This document shows, in pieces, positions 15,636 to 23,143 of a stretch of 34,501 nt of DNA. This DNA is from Actinomycetota bacterium (GTDB taxonomy: Bacteria; Actinomycetota; Acidimicrobiia; Acidimicrobiales; AC-35), in NCBI GenBank assembly GCA_005884125.1, contig VAXP01000116.1, forward strand, positions 44,409 to 78,909. The letters are read 5' to 3'. How positions within the stretch are numbered: position 1 is the first letter of the stretch; the number at the start of each line of letters is the position of its first letter. The notes below the pieces were generated by a model. It was not told the origin of the DNA, made no database searches, and worked only from the letters and a program-made list of their open reading frames with translations. The translations under genes were made by a program, and so were the position numbers.

Positions 15636-16874
15636 CTACCACACCAGGGGCAGACGGCTCGGTCCCCGGATGGTCGAGGTCGACTTCCACTCGACGTCGG
15701 GCTCGGCCAGGGCGAGGTCCGGGAAGCGACGAACCAGACGGCCCAGGGCCTCCTGGCCTTCGATCCGGGCCAGGGGCGCGCCCAGGCAGTGGTGGATGCC
15801 GCCTCCGAAGGACACGTGGCGGTTCTCCGGGCGACCGACGTCGAGCCGGTCGGGGTCGGCGAACACGTCGGGGTCGCGGTTGGCCGCGGCGATGAGCGCG
15901 ACGACCTGGGCGCCCTTGGGTATGGATAGTCCGGCCAGCTCGGCATCGGCGGTGGCGATGCGCTCGGTGAGCTGGACAGGAGGCCCGAAGCGGAGCAGCT
16001 CCTCCACGGCGCTGGCGATGAGGCCGGGATCGGCGCGCAGGCGAGCCAGCTCGCTCGGGTGGCGCAGGAGGTTGAGCGCGCCTCCGGAGATGAGGTTGAC
16101 CGTGGTCTCGTGACCGGCGCCGAAAAGGAGCACGGCCGTGTCCAACAGCTCCTCGCGGCTCAGCCGCTCCCCCTGGTCCTCGGCCGCGATGAGCGCGCTG
16201 AGGAGATCCGATCCAGGAGTGCGCTGGCGCCGGGTTGCCAGGTCGTCGAAGTAGGACCGCATGGCCCGGATGCCTTCGGCGGCGGGGAAGAACACGGTCA
16301 TGTCGTCGGAGGGGTCGAGGGCCTTGACCGCCTCCGCCGTCCAGCCCCTGAGCATCCCGTGGTCCTCTTCGGGGACCCCCAGCATGTCGCTGATGACCGT
16401 CACCGGGAGAGGAAAGGCGAGCGCCTCCACCAGGTCGGCGCCGCCGAGGTCGGCGACGCTGTCCAGCATGGCGTCGACGATGGCCGCGATCCGGGGGCGC
16501 ATCTCTTCTACGGCGCGGAGGGTGAACGCCTTGGCCACGATCCTGCGCAGCCGGGTGTGGTCGGGCGGGTCGGCGAAGAGCATGACCCGGCCGAACAGGT
16601 CCTGGAGGTCGGAAAGGCCCAGCTGGCGAGCCAGCTCGACGAACTGCTCGTGACCGGCCTGATGGCGGGAATTGCTGCTGAAGCGGGAGTCCCGGAGAAC
16701 GGAGAACACCTCGGCGTGGCGGGTGAGGAGCTGGGCCCCGTAGAGGGTGGGCAGGACGGGGCCCATGGCCTGCAGAGCGGCGTAGGTGGGGTAGGGGTCG
16801 GCCCGGACCGCCGGGTCCTTCAAGAGCTCGACGAGTGAGACCGTCTCCACATTGGCCATGTCGGGATCATCCAC
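15636..16874 (-). CDS. Cytochrome P450
   Basis: This 412-aa soluble bacterial P450 would insert one oxygen atom into an organic substrate. The heme-ligand loop FGGGIHHCLG places the thiolate at Cys363. The I-helix oxygen-activation motif is AGHETT (253-258), the K-helix ExxR is Glu292-Arg295, and ADPPDHTRLRR is the usual C-helix region. The overall pattern fits the CYP107/CYP125-neighbour type of actinobacterial enzymes, but the family number cannot be assigned by eye. Redox partners are not adjacent. ATG 16874 or ATG 16859 may be the start. A GTGACC-N2-GGTCAC dyad lies 21 bases upstream. Confidence 0.93.
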   Translation of the reverse strand: MDDPDMANVETVSLVELLKDPAVRADPYPTYAALQAMGPVLPTLYGAQLLTRHAEVFSVLRDSRFSSNSRHQAGHEQFVELARQLGLSDLQDLFGRVMLFADPPDHTRLRRIVAKAFTLRAVEEMRPRIAAIVDAMLDSVADLGGADLVEALAFPLPVTVISDMLGVPEEDHGMLRGWTAEAVKALDPSDDMTVFFPAAEGIRAMRSYFDDLATRRQRTPGSDLLSALIAAEDQGERLSREELLDTAVLLFGAGHETTVNLISGGALNLLRHPSELARLRADPGLIASAVEELLRFGPPVQLTERIATADAELAGLSIPKGAQVVALIAAANRDPDVFADPDRLDVGRPENRHVSFGGGIHHCLGAPLARIEGQEALGRLVRRFPDLALAEPDVEWKSTSTIRGPSRLPLVW

Positions 16875-16895
16875 CCTCGCCGGGACGGGGGCAAC

Positions 16896-16909
16896 GTGAC
16901 CACGGTCAC
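16896..16909 (-). promoter_or_regulatory. Inverted repeat GTGACC-N2-GGTCAC upstream of the P450
   Basis: Two perfect six-base arms (16896-16901 and 16904-16909) sit in the 82-bp region between the divergent P450 and small-protein starts. The size and spacing suit a dimeric repressor or activator. No regulator gene is adjacent, so the binding protein is unknown. Confidence 0.4.
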
Positions 16910-16944
16910 TCAGCGCCTCGAGATGGAGGGCTGGGGGCCCACGT

Positions 16945-16950
16945 TACGAT
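16945..16950 (+). promoter_or_regulatory. -10-like box TACGAT, leaderless start at 16957
   Basis: TACGAT ends exactly six bases before the GTG at 16957. Confidence 0.5.
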
Positions 16951-16956
16951 CCGGCG

Positions 16957-17142
16957 GTGACCGACCAGAAGCCGCCCCGGCTCGAAGGCGGCGAGTGGGG
17001 GACGTTGTTTGCCCTTCTGCGGTATCAGCGCGACTCCCTGGTCAGGAAGGTCACGGACATCGACGACGTTCTCGAGGAGACGGCCCGCCACGCCGGCCGC
17101 GCCGACATCCGCGAGCTGATCGACGGCCACACCGGCCGCTAG
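16957..17142 (+). CDS. Small protein, 61 aa, possibly related to DUF664/DinB N-terminus
   Basis: This is a short soluble, charged protein. The segment EGGEWGTLFALLRYQRDSLVRKV resembles, by eye, the first helix of DUF664/DinB-type proteins, but the rest of such a domain is missing. It may be a stand-alone small protein or a remnant. A TACGAT box exactly six bases before the GTG supports expression. The methyltransferase gene begins eight bases after its stop, so the two probably share one transcript. The function is unknown. Confidence 0.6.
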   Translation: MTDQKPPRLEGGEWGTLFALLRYQRDSLVRKVTDIDDVLEETARHAGRADIRELIDGHTGR

Positions 17143-17149
17143 CGGCACC

Positions 17150-17965
17150 GTGCCCGGCCGCTCGCCTCCTCCTCCGGGGTGGATGCGAGCGCAGGCGCGC
17201 CGTCTGTACGGGATGGACCCGGAGGGGTACGAGGCGGGCCGGCCCGAGTACCCCGAGCGGATCTACGAGGTCCTCGTCGAGAGATGCGGGCTCGAGCCGG
17301 GGACGGCGGTCGTGGAGATCGGCCCGGGCACGGGGCGGGTGACCCGGCGACTGGTGGCATTGGGGGCCCGGGTGGTGGCGGTGGAGCCCGACCCGGTGCT
17401 GGCCGCCGAGCTGGCCCAGGCCTCGGCCGACCGCTCGGTGCAGGTGGTGGGCTCCTCCTTCGAAGAAGCGCCCCTGGGCGACGGCGCCTTCGACCTGGCT
17501 GTGGCGGCGATGTCGTTCCACTGGGTCGACCAGGACATCGGGGTGTCCAAGCTGGGACGGGTGCTTCGACCGGGGGGTTGGGCCGCCCTGTGGTGGACCG
17601 TCTTCGGCGATCCCGACCGGACCGACCCCTTCCGGGAGGCGACCAAGGACCTGCTGGCCGAGACCGTGGGTCCGCCCGGCGGACGGGACCGCCCCCAGTT
17701 CGAGCTCGACGTGTCCGAGCGGAAGTCGGACCTCTCCTCCGGAGCCGGGCTGGCCGGTGCCGGGGCCGAGCTCATCCGCTGGACGGCGCGCCTGGACCCG
17801 CCCCAGGTACGGGCGCTCTACGGCTCCATGATCGCCATTCGCCGCAGGCCGGAGGCCGAGCGCGGGCGCCTCCTGGACGGCCTGGTCGCCGTCGCCCGTG
17901 ACGAGTTCGGCGGCGTGGTCGAGCGCCCCTTCGTCACCGCTCTCTACACGGCCCGCCGCCCGTGA
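17150..17965 (+). CDS. Class I SAM-dependent methyltransferase
   Basis: This protein of up to 271 aa has SAM-binding motif I VVEIGPGTG (residues 54-62) and VVAVEPDP for the ribose. FDLAVAAMSFHWVDQDIGVSKLGRVLRPGG is the post-II/III region of methyltransf_11-type enzymes. YEAGRPEYPERIYEVL is a common N-terminal segment in actinobacterial members of this group. The acceptor is unknown. GTG 17150 follows the small gene by eight bases; an in-frame ATG at 17183 or 17213 may be the true start because conservation begins near residue 20. The gene ends in a 155-bp gap with a hairpin and converges on the monooxygenase gene. Confidence 0.88.
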   Translation: MPGRSPPPPGWMRAQARRLYGMDPEGYEAGRPEYPERIYEVLVERCGLEPGTAVVEIGPGTGRVTRRLVALGARVVAVEPDPVLAAELAQASADRSVQVVGSSFEEAPLGDGAFDLAVAAMSFHWVDQDIGVSKLGRVLRPGGWAALWWTVFGDPDRTDPFREATKDLLAETVGPPGGRDRPQFELDVSERKSDLSSGAGLAGAGAELIRWTARLDPPQVRALYGSMIAIRRRPEAERGRLLDGLVAVARDEFGGVVERPFVTALYTARRP

Positions 17966-18091
17966 GGCTGCGGCGCCGGGCGGACCGATGAGTCCGGGGT
18001 CATTCCGGCGTCGAGAACGGTGACATCGTTCGTGGTCCCCAGGCCCGAGAAGCGCCCGCTCGGTCGGTGGGTCAACGAGGCTCCATCGACC

Positions 18092-18117
18092 GGGCAACGG
18101 CGCCAAGCGCCGGGCCC
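18092..18117. terminator. Hairpin between methyltransferase and monooxygenase genes
   Basis: CGGCGC-CAA-GCGCCG (18098-18112) forms a perfect six-pair stem. It extends outward by GGGC (18092-18095) with GCCC (18114-18117) across small bulges. It lies between two convergent genes, directly after the monooxygenase stop on the minus strand. No T tract is present. Confidence 0.5.
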
Positions 18118-18120
18118 TTG

Positions 18121-19758
18121 TCAGCCGGGGAGCGATGACAAGACGAAGCCCTGGTAGCCCTGGGCGGCCACTTCCTCGCAACGCTGCCGATACGGTGCGA
18201 ACCCACCGACGTAGGGCATGAACACCCGGGATTTGCCCGCGATGTTGGCGCCGACGTACCAGGAGTTGGCCTGCGGGAAGAGGGTCAAGTCGGCCACCTG
18301 CCGGACGTGGTCGACCCACGCCTCCTCGGCCCCCTCGGTGGCCTCGACCCGGGTAAGGCCCCGCTGGCGGAGGAAGCAAATGCAGTCCGCGATCCACTCC
18401 ACGTGCTGCTCGATGGCGAGGGGCATGTTGGTCAGCACCGATGGGCTGCCGGGCCCTGTGATCACGAACATGTTCGGGAAGCCGGCGACCTGAACGCCCA
18501 GATAGGTCATGGGACCGGACCCCCACTTCTCCCTCAGGTCCCGACCCTCCCGGCCCCGAACGTCGATCCTCAGCAGCGAGCCGGTCATGGCGTCGAAGCC
18601 GGTGGCGAACACGATGATGTCGAGGTCGTAGTCGGCCCCCGTGGTGCCCAGGCCCGTCGGCGTGGCCTCGGTGATGGGGGTCTGGCGCAGGTCGACCAGG
18701 GTCACGTTGTCCCGGTTGAAGGTCTCGAAGTAGTCGGTGTCTATCGGCGGTCGCTTGGTGCCGTAGGGGTAGTCCCTGGGGATGAGCACCTCTGCGACTG
18801 CGGGATCCTTGACGATCTCGCGAATCTTGCTCCGGATGAACTCGGCGGCGGTCTCGTTGGAATCCTTGTTGAACAGCAGGTCGTTGTAGGACCCGTAGAT
18901 GAACTTGAAGCCGCCCTCCTCGGCCCAGAGGCGCTCATAGGTGGCCTGCCGTTCCTCGGGGTTGACCTCCATCGCCGACTTTTCGCTGGGGTCGTATGGG
19001 AACCCGGCGAAGGACTCTCGGGCCTTGCGCCGGATCTCCCCGTAGTTGGCCTTGATCTGCCTGGTCTGCTCGGGGCTGAGGGGGAGGTTCCGGGCCGGCA
19101 CGCTGTAGTTGGGCGTGCGTTGGAATACGTGGAGGTGGGCCGCCTGCTCGGCGATGACCGGCGTCGCCTGGATCCCGGTCGAGCCCGTGCCGATGAGGCC
19201 CACCCGCCGCCCCGAGAAGTCGACGCCCTCATGGGGCCAGGCGGCGGTGTGATACCACGCGCCCTGGAAGCGGTCGAGACCCGGGATCGGAGGAACGCTG
19301 GCGGCCGACAGGCATCCCACCGCGCTGATGAAGAACCGGGCGGTCACCACCTCCCCGCCGTCGGTATGGATCTCCCAGCAGTCGCGGTGCTCCTGGAACA
19401 CCGCCCTGCTCACGCGGGAGCCGAGCTTGATGTCACGCCACAGATCGAAGCGATCCGCCACGTGCTCCAGGTAACGAAGGATCTCGGGCTGCTCCGGGTA
19501 CTTGGTGCTCCACACCCATTCCTGCTGGAGCTCTTCGGAGAACGAGTAGGAGTAGTAGTAGCTCTCGGAGTCACAGCGGGCGCCCGGGTAGCGGTTCCAG
19601 TACCACGTGCCGCCCACGCCATCGGCGGCCTCGTAGACGCGAGCCGTCAGCCCGAGCACGTCGCGGAGGCGATGGAGCATGTACAGCCCGGAGAAGCCCG
19701 CGCCTATGACGACCGCGTCGAGATCAGGTGCCGGGGCGGTCGATGCGGATGCAACCAT
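18121..19758 (-). CDS. Baeyer-Villiger monooxygenase (FAD, NADPH)
   Basis: This 545-aa flavoprotein would convert ketones into esters or lactones with NADPH and oxygen. The FAD Rossmann motif GAGFSG is at residues 19-24, and GGTWYWNRYPGARCDSES is the characteristic class B segment. The BVMO fingerprint FQGAWYHTAAWP is at 164-175 and the NADPH Rossmann motif GTGSTG at 190-195. IVFATGFD marks the second FAD contact. The length equals cyclohexanone or phenylacetone monooxygenases. There is no signal peptide. A TATCAT -10-like box (minus strand, 19775 to 19770) lies 11 bases before the ATG, giving a very short leader. The native ketone is unknown. Confidence 0.95.
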   Translation of the reverse strand: MVASASTAPAPDLDAVVIGAGFSGLYMLHRLRDVLGLTARVYEAADGVGGTWYWNRYPGARCDSESYYYSYSFSEELQQEWVWSTKYPEQPEILRYLEHVADRFDLWRDIKLGSRVSRAVFQEHRDCWEIHTDGGEVVTARFFISAVGCLSAASVPPIPGLDRFQGAWYHTAAWPHEGVDFSGRRVGLIGTGSTGIQATPVIAEQAAHLHVFQRTPNYSVPARNLPLSPEQTRQIKANYGEIRRKARESFAGFPYDPSEKSAMEVNPEERQATYERLWAEEGGFKFIYGSYNDLLFNKDSNETAAEFIRSKIREIVKDPAVAEVLIPRDYPYGTKRPPIDTDYFETFNRDNVTLVDLRQTPITEATPTGLGTTGADYDLDIIVFATGFDAMTGSLLRIDVRGREGRDLREKWGSGPMTYLGVQVAGFPNMFVITGPGSPSVLTNMPLAIEQHVEWIADCICFLRQRGLTRVEATEGAEEAWVDHVRQVADLTLFPQANSWYVGANIAGKSRVFMPYVGGFAPYRQRCEEVAAQGYQGFVLSSLPG

Positions 19759-19811
19759 GGCGGGCGGCGATGATAATGCAAGGCTCCTGGCCTACCGCCG
19801 AGGGCCGGGCC

Positions 19812-20318
19812 TCACCCCTCCTTGACGTCGGACGCGTCCTCCACCAGCTGCCACACGTCGAGCAGAGCCCCGACCACCCCGGCCACGTACTCCTCCGGCA
19901 GTCCCATCCCGTCGTGGTCGGGCCCGCCGGCGTCGAGCCCGGTGTGCTCCTCGAACAGGGCCAGGACCCGTTCCAAGATCTCCTCGTCGACCTCGACGTC
20001 GTCGTTGCGATGGTTCAGCTGCTCTCTCAGGAGCTGGGGATCGAGCCCCATCCAATATCTGAACCACTCGGCGTCGAGGAGTTCGTCGGCCGCCAGCTCC
20101 ACGCCCGATCGGTAACCCGCCTCCCGGAGGCGCCGCCTGTCCTCCAGGAGACGCCTCACGGCCCGGTCCAGGTCGGCCTTGGCCGACTTCAGCACGCCGG
20201 GGGTGGGTGCGTGGGCGTAGGGCGCCTGGGCCTTGCCGTTGGCCATGGAAGCGCCGCATCGGGAGCAGAAGCGGGCTTCACCCGTAGCCACCCCACCACA
20301 ACTCCCACACCTCGGCAC
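19812..20318 (-). CDS. Zinc-ribbon protein of unknown function
   Basis: This 168-aa protein has an N-terminal double-Cys zinc ribbon (C4-x2-C7 and C18-x2-C21) and an acidic, mostly helical remainder (KADLDRAVRRLLEDRRRLREAGY, then DDVEVDEEILERVLALFEEH). I do not recognise the C-terminal part. GTG 20318 is the start because AGGAAGGGGAG lies just upstream and the zinc ribbon begins there. A TAATCT -10-like box lies at 20347-20352 on the minus strand. The frame stays open upstream across the opposite ParB-like gene, but that extension is a shadow. It is divergent from the ParB-like gene and shares a 75-bp promoter region with it. Confidence 0.75.
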   Translation of the reverse strand: MPRCGSCGGVATGEARFCSRCGASMANGKAQAPYAHAPTPGVLKSAKADLDRAVRRLLEDRRRLREAGYRSGVELAADELLDAEWFRYWMGLDPQLLREQLNHRNDDVEVDEEILERVLALFEEHTGLDAGGPDHDGMGLPEEYVAGVVGALLDVWQLVEDASDVKEG

Positions 20319-20381
20319 AGTCTCCCCTTCCTGGCCGAACCAGCAGAGATTACGCCAGAAGTCCACATCGCCGCCCAGGCC

Positions 20382-20387
20382 TAGTCT
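20382..20387 (+). promoter_or_regulatory. -10-like box TAGTCT, leaderless start at 20394
   Basis: TAGTCT ends exactly six bases before the GTG at 20394. Confidence 0.5.
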
Positions 20388-20393
20388 CAAGAC

Positions 20394-21188
20394 GTGCCCG
20401 ACCAGCTCGACCTGAAGGACCCACTCAAGCGCCAGCCCCTCACCATCACGGTGGCCCGCAAGGCCGACCTCGAGGTCGTCGGTCACCAGCGCAAGCCACG
20501 GCCCGCCCACCTGAAGGCGCTCAGCGCGTCCATGGAGCGCATGGGCTTCATCACACCGCTGGTGGCCGTGAAGCGAGACGGAAGGTACGTGATCATCGAC
20601 GGGCAGCACCGCTTCAGGGCGGGCGTCGAACTGGGCTTGAAGGAGTTCCCGGTCGTCGTGGTGCCCGAGAAGCTGGCTCGGCGGATGATGAGCTTGAACA
20701 TCGAGCAGAGCCTGAACATCCGGGAGCGGTCGAGCATCGCGCTCTCGATCTACCGCGAGATGCTGACGGAGTCGCCCTCCCGCCTCGAGGACGACGGCGA
20801 GGTCGTCGACGTGATCGAGTCGGCCCATCTGGTGACGCTGGGCCTGGCCTACGAGGGATCGGGACGCCTCGCCGGCAGCGCCTTCGAGCCCATTCTGAAG
20901 AAGTGCGACGGATTCCTCGACAGGCCTCTGGAGGAGGCCTATGCCATGCGGGAGGGGCGCGCTCAGAAGGTCCTCGAGGCGGCCAAGCGGGTGAAGTCGG
21001 TCGAGGATGCCCTCAAGGCCCAGGGGGCCTGGCACTCGATGGCTCGTTACCAGATCATCAGCTACGCCAATCCGACCAAGAGAGCCCGCAAACCGTCGGA
21101 CTTCGACAAGACCTTCGCCAAGTTGATCGCGACCCTCGAACAGCTCGAGGAGTCGCCCCACAAGGTTCTGCGGGAGAAGGTCGAGTAG
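20394..21188 (+). CDS. ParB-like N-terminal (ParB/Srx) domain protein
   Basis: This 264-aa protein begins with a ParB/sulfiredoxin-fold domain. The nucleotide-binding box reads DGQHRFRAGVELG (from Asp69, with His72 and Arg73) in place of the GERR box of chromosomal ParB. ParB-type proteins bind CTP or act as nucleases; which applies here is open. The middle (MMSLNIEQSLNIRERSSIALSIYREM) is helical and resembles the region after the ParB box in phage and plasmid relatives. No clear helix-turn-helix and no ParA gene are nearby, so it is not a partition pair. The GTG start is set by the TAGTCT box six bases upstream. It is divergent from the zinc-ribbon gene. Confidence 0.82.
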   Translation: MPDQLDLKDPLKRQPLTITVARKADLEVVGHQRKPRPAHLKALSASMERMGFITPLVAVKRDGRYVIIDGQHRFRAGVELGLKEFPVVVVPEKLARRMMSLNIEQSLNIRERSSIALSIYREMLTESPSRLEDDGEVVDVIESAHLVTLGLAYEGSGRLAGSAFEPILKKCDGFLDRPLEEAYAMREGRAQKVLEAAKRVKSVEDALKAQGAWHSMARYQIISYANPTKRARKPSDFDKTFAKLIATLEQLEESPHKVLREKVE

Positions 21189-21222
21189 CCGCCGGACCCG
21201 GTCGCGCGCCTCTGTGGGGCTC

Positions 21223-21228
21223 TAACGT
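21223..21228 (+). promoter_or_regulatory. -10-like box TAACGT, leaderless start at 21235
   Basis: TAACGT ends six bases before the GTG at 21235, which favours that start over the GTG at 21229 that directly abuts the box. Confidence 0.5.
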
Positions 21229-21234
21229 GTGCCG

Positions 21235-21732
21235 GTGGACCGTTGCGAGGAGTGCGGGTTCGAGTACGACCTCACCCGGGCACCGACGGCGGGCACGGCC
21301 ATCGTGCAGGCTGCGTCCGAGGTCGCCGCCGTGCTGAGCGACGAAGCCGCCGATCTCAGGACGAGGCGACAGCCGGAGACGTGGTCACCCATCGAGTACG
21401 GCTGCCACCTGCGCGATGTGCTGCTCGTGCAGCGGGAGCGGGTGCTCACCGCTCGCCGCGTCGACCGACCCTGCTTCGAACCCATGGGCCGGGAGGAGCG
21501 AGTCGAACATGACGGCTACGCCGGCCAGGACCCGCGTGACGTCGTACGCCAGCTCACGGACGCCGCGGGCCTGTTCGCCAACGTGCTCTCTCGCCTCCGC
21601 CCAGAGGACTGGGAGCGCACCGTCACCTACCGCTACCCAACCACGGCCGAGCGCTCGTTGCGATGGGTGGCCGTTCACACCGTGCACGAGGTGCGCCACC
21701 ATCTCGGTGATGTCCGCCGACAGCTGAGCTAG
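21235..21732 (+). CDS. DinB-family protein
   Basis: This 165-aa DinB/YfiT-type four-helix protein probably binds a divalent metal through three His. WSPIEYGCHLRDVLLVQRERV supplies the first His (in CHLRD) and VHTVHEVRHHLGDV the C-terminal ones. Actinobacterial members can be thiol-dependent transferases or S-transferases; the activity here is unknown. A short N-terminal CxxC (RCEECGFEYDL) precedes the fold. GTG 21235 is preferred over GTG 21229 because the TAACGT box lies exactly six bases upstream of it. The 3' end overlaps the stop of the convergent VOC gene by four bases. Confidence 0.83.
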   Translation: MDRCEECGFEYDLTRAPTAGTAIVQAASEVAAVLSDEAADLRTRRQPETWSPIEYGCHLRDVLLVQRERVLTARRVDRPCFEPMGREERVEHDGYAGQDPRDVVRQLTDAAGLFANVLSRLRPEDWERTVTYRYPTTAERSLRWVAVHTVHEVRHHLGDVRRQLS

Positions 21733-22139
21733 TGCGCAGTCGAGCCGGGGTAGTGCGCGATTCCGTCGTCGTCGAGCCTCCACTCGCCTCCCGGCAACAG
21801 GCAGAACTCGTTGCCTTCGGGGTCGGCCATCACGAGAAAGCCGCCGTCCTCATAGCCCCTGGCGAAGGAGCCGCCCAGCTCCAGCGCCCGCTCGATGACC
21901 GCGTCCAGAGGGTCGGCGTGGATGTCGAGATGAACGCGGATCTTGCCCGTGGTCACCGCCGCCACCCGCTGAAACCCGAAGCCGACGCCGTTGGGGTCTG
22001 TGAGGAAGACGTAGGGCCCGATGCGGTGGCGCGAGCCCAGGCCCAGCAGATTCTCCCAAAAGGACGCGACGACCTCTTCGTCGAGGCAGTCGAACGTGAT
22101 GCAACTGAGACGGGCGACTGCACCCGACCCTCCGCTCAC
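21729..22139 (-). CDS. VOC-family (glyoxalase-like) protein
   Basis: This 136-aa protein has the paired beta-alpha-beta-beta-beta modules of the vicinal oxygen chelate fold. ITFDCLDEEVVASFWENLLGLGSRHRIGPYVFLTDPNG is the first module, and VHLDIHADPLDAVIERALELGG...FLVMADPEGNEFCLLPG the second. His and Glu in HLDIH and NEFCL are likely metal ligands. The family includes glyoxalases, dioxygenases and resistance proteins; no specific role can be assigned. GTG 22139 is the first in-frame start. It is convergent with the DinB gene, sharing four bases. Confidence 0.88.
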   Translation of the reverse strand: MSGGSGAVARLSCITFDCLDEEVVASFWENLLGLGSRHRIGPYVFLTDPNGVGFGFQRVAAVTTGKIRVHLDIHADPLDAVIERALELGGSFARGYEDGGFLVMADPEGNEFCLLPGGEWRLDDDGIAHYPGSTAH

Positions 22140-22189
22140 GGCGCCCCGTGGTTCGGGGGTGGAGGGGTGTGGGCCACGGGCCCGACTCC

Positions 22190-23089
22190 CTAGTGCGCCG
22201 CGCTTCGAGCGAGGTCGTGCGGGCCCGACGCCAGGTAGCCCCCGGCGGCACGGATGGCCTCACCCCACGGCAGCAGGATCCCCACAAGCATCTCGAAGCC
22301 GTCTCCCAGACCTTCGATCGCGGGCCGGCACTGCCGGTCGGTCGCCCGCTCGACCTCCTCGCGGGCGGCGCGGCCCGTGTCGGTGAGGGCCCCGCCGGCC
22401 AGGAGGCCCCGCTCGGTCAGCCGCGACTCGGCCGCGTCCAGATCGGCGTCGCTCCAGGCCCGGGTGCGCACATAGGTCCGGGCGGGCAGGCCCCAGTACA
22501 GCTCGGTGAGCAGGCCGATCTCGGCCGCGTCGAAGCCGGCCGATGTCCAGGCCGCGGTGTGGGCGTCGCCCCGGTACTCCCGCAAGCGGTCGGCCAGCCG
22601 CCACAGGTCACCCATGTCGTCCCCGGGCATTCCGAGGCCTAGCAGTCCCGCGTACAGGGGCCGACCCTCGGGGCGCAGCCGCTCGTTGGCCCGGGCCAGC
22701 AGCCCGCTCGCCTCGGCCATGCCGTCGGGGCGGGCGCCCAGTATCCGCACAAGTTGATCCGTGGCTCCCGCGGTGCGGGCCTCGCACGCCGTCTTTGCGT
22801 CGGTGAGCGTCCAGCCGTAGGCGACGGCGGGGACCACGGCCGCGGGGTTGAAGACTCCGAAGGCGGAGGCGATCACCTCGCCGGGCACCTGGCCCAGGAC
22901 CGAGCCCCGGCTGCAGAAATAGGCGGGACCGTCAGGAAGGGCGACTCCGCCGGCCAGGCCCGGACTCGGGCCGAAGCCCAGGGCCTGGTATCTCCCGTGG
23001 CACTCGGGCGAGAAGTACACCTGCCCCGCCACCGGCTCGATCGCCTCGCCCAGCGCCCTGGCCCGTACGCTCACCTCGTCGTCCCGCAT
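22190..23089 (-). CDS. SCO6745-family protein
   Basis: This 299-aa cytoplasmic protein matches the actinobacterial SCO6745 family as I recall it: an N-terminal segment with YFSPECHGRYQALGFGPSPG, a middle FCSRGSVLGQVPGEVIASAFGVFNPAAV, and a C-terminal winged-helix-like part (LTERGLLAGGALTDTGRAAREEVERATD). The biochemical role is not established; the C-terminal part looks like a helix-turn-helix fold. A TACGAT -10-like box (minus strand, 23104 to 23099) lies nine bases before the ATG at 23089, so the leader would be only two or three bases. It lies in the same direction as, and downstream of, the esterase gene. Confidence 0.8.
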   Translation of the reverse strand: MRDDEVSVRARALGEAIEPVAGQVYFSPECHGRYQALGFGPSPGLAGGVALPDGPAYFCSRGSVLGQVPGEVIASAFGVFNPAAVVPAVAYGWTLTDAKTACEARTAGATDQLVRILGARPDGMAEASGLLARANERLRPEGRPLYAGLLGLGMPGDDMGDLWRLADRLREYRGDAHTAAWTSAGFDAAEIGLLTELYWGLPARTYVRTRAWSDADLDAAESRLTERGLLAGGALTDTGRAAREEVERATDRQCRPAIEGLGDGFEMLVGILLPWGEAIRAAGGYLASGPHDLARSAAH

Positions 23090-23143
23090 GGTCTGGGGAT
23101 CGTAGGCGGCCGGACCAGGCTTCGGCCCGGCCGTGGTGCGGCC

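Noticed and set aside
18307-19773. 488-codon plus-strand open frame
   Set aside because: It is a full-length shadow of the Baeyer-Villiger monooxygenase, which has all cofactor motifs.
20319-21161. N-terminal extension of the zinc-ribbon frame
   Set aside because: The sequence is antisense to the ParB-like gene; the ribosome site and zinc ribbon place the start at 20318.
19812-21188. Chromosome or plasmid partition locus
   Set aside because: The ParB-like box is divergent, there is no ParA, and no parS-like palindrome was seen.
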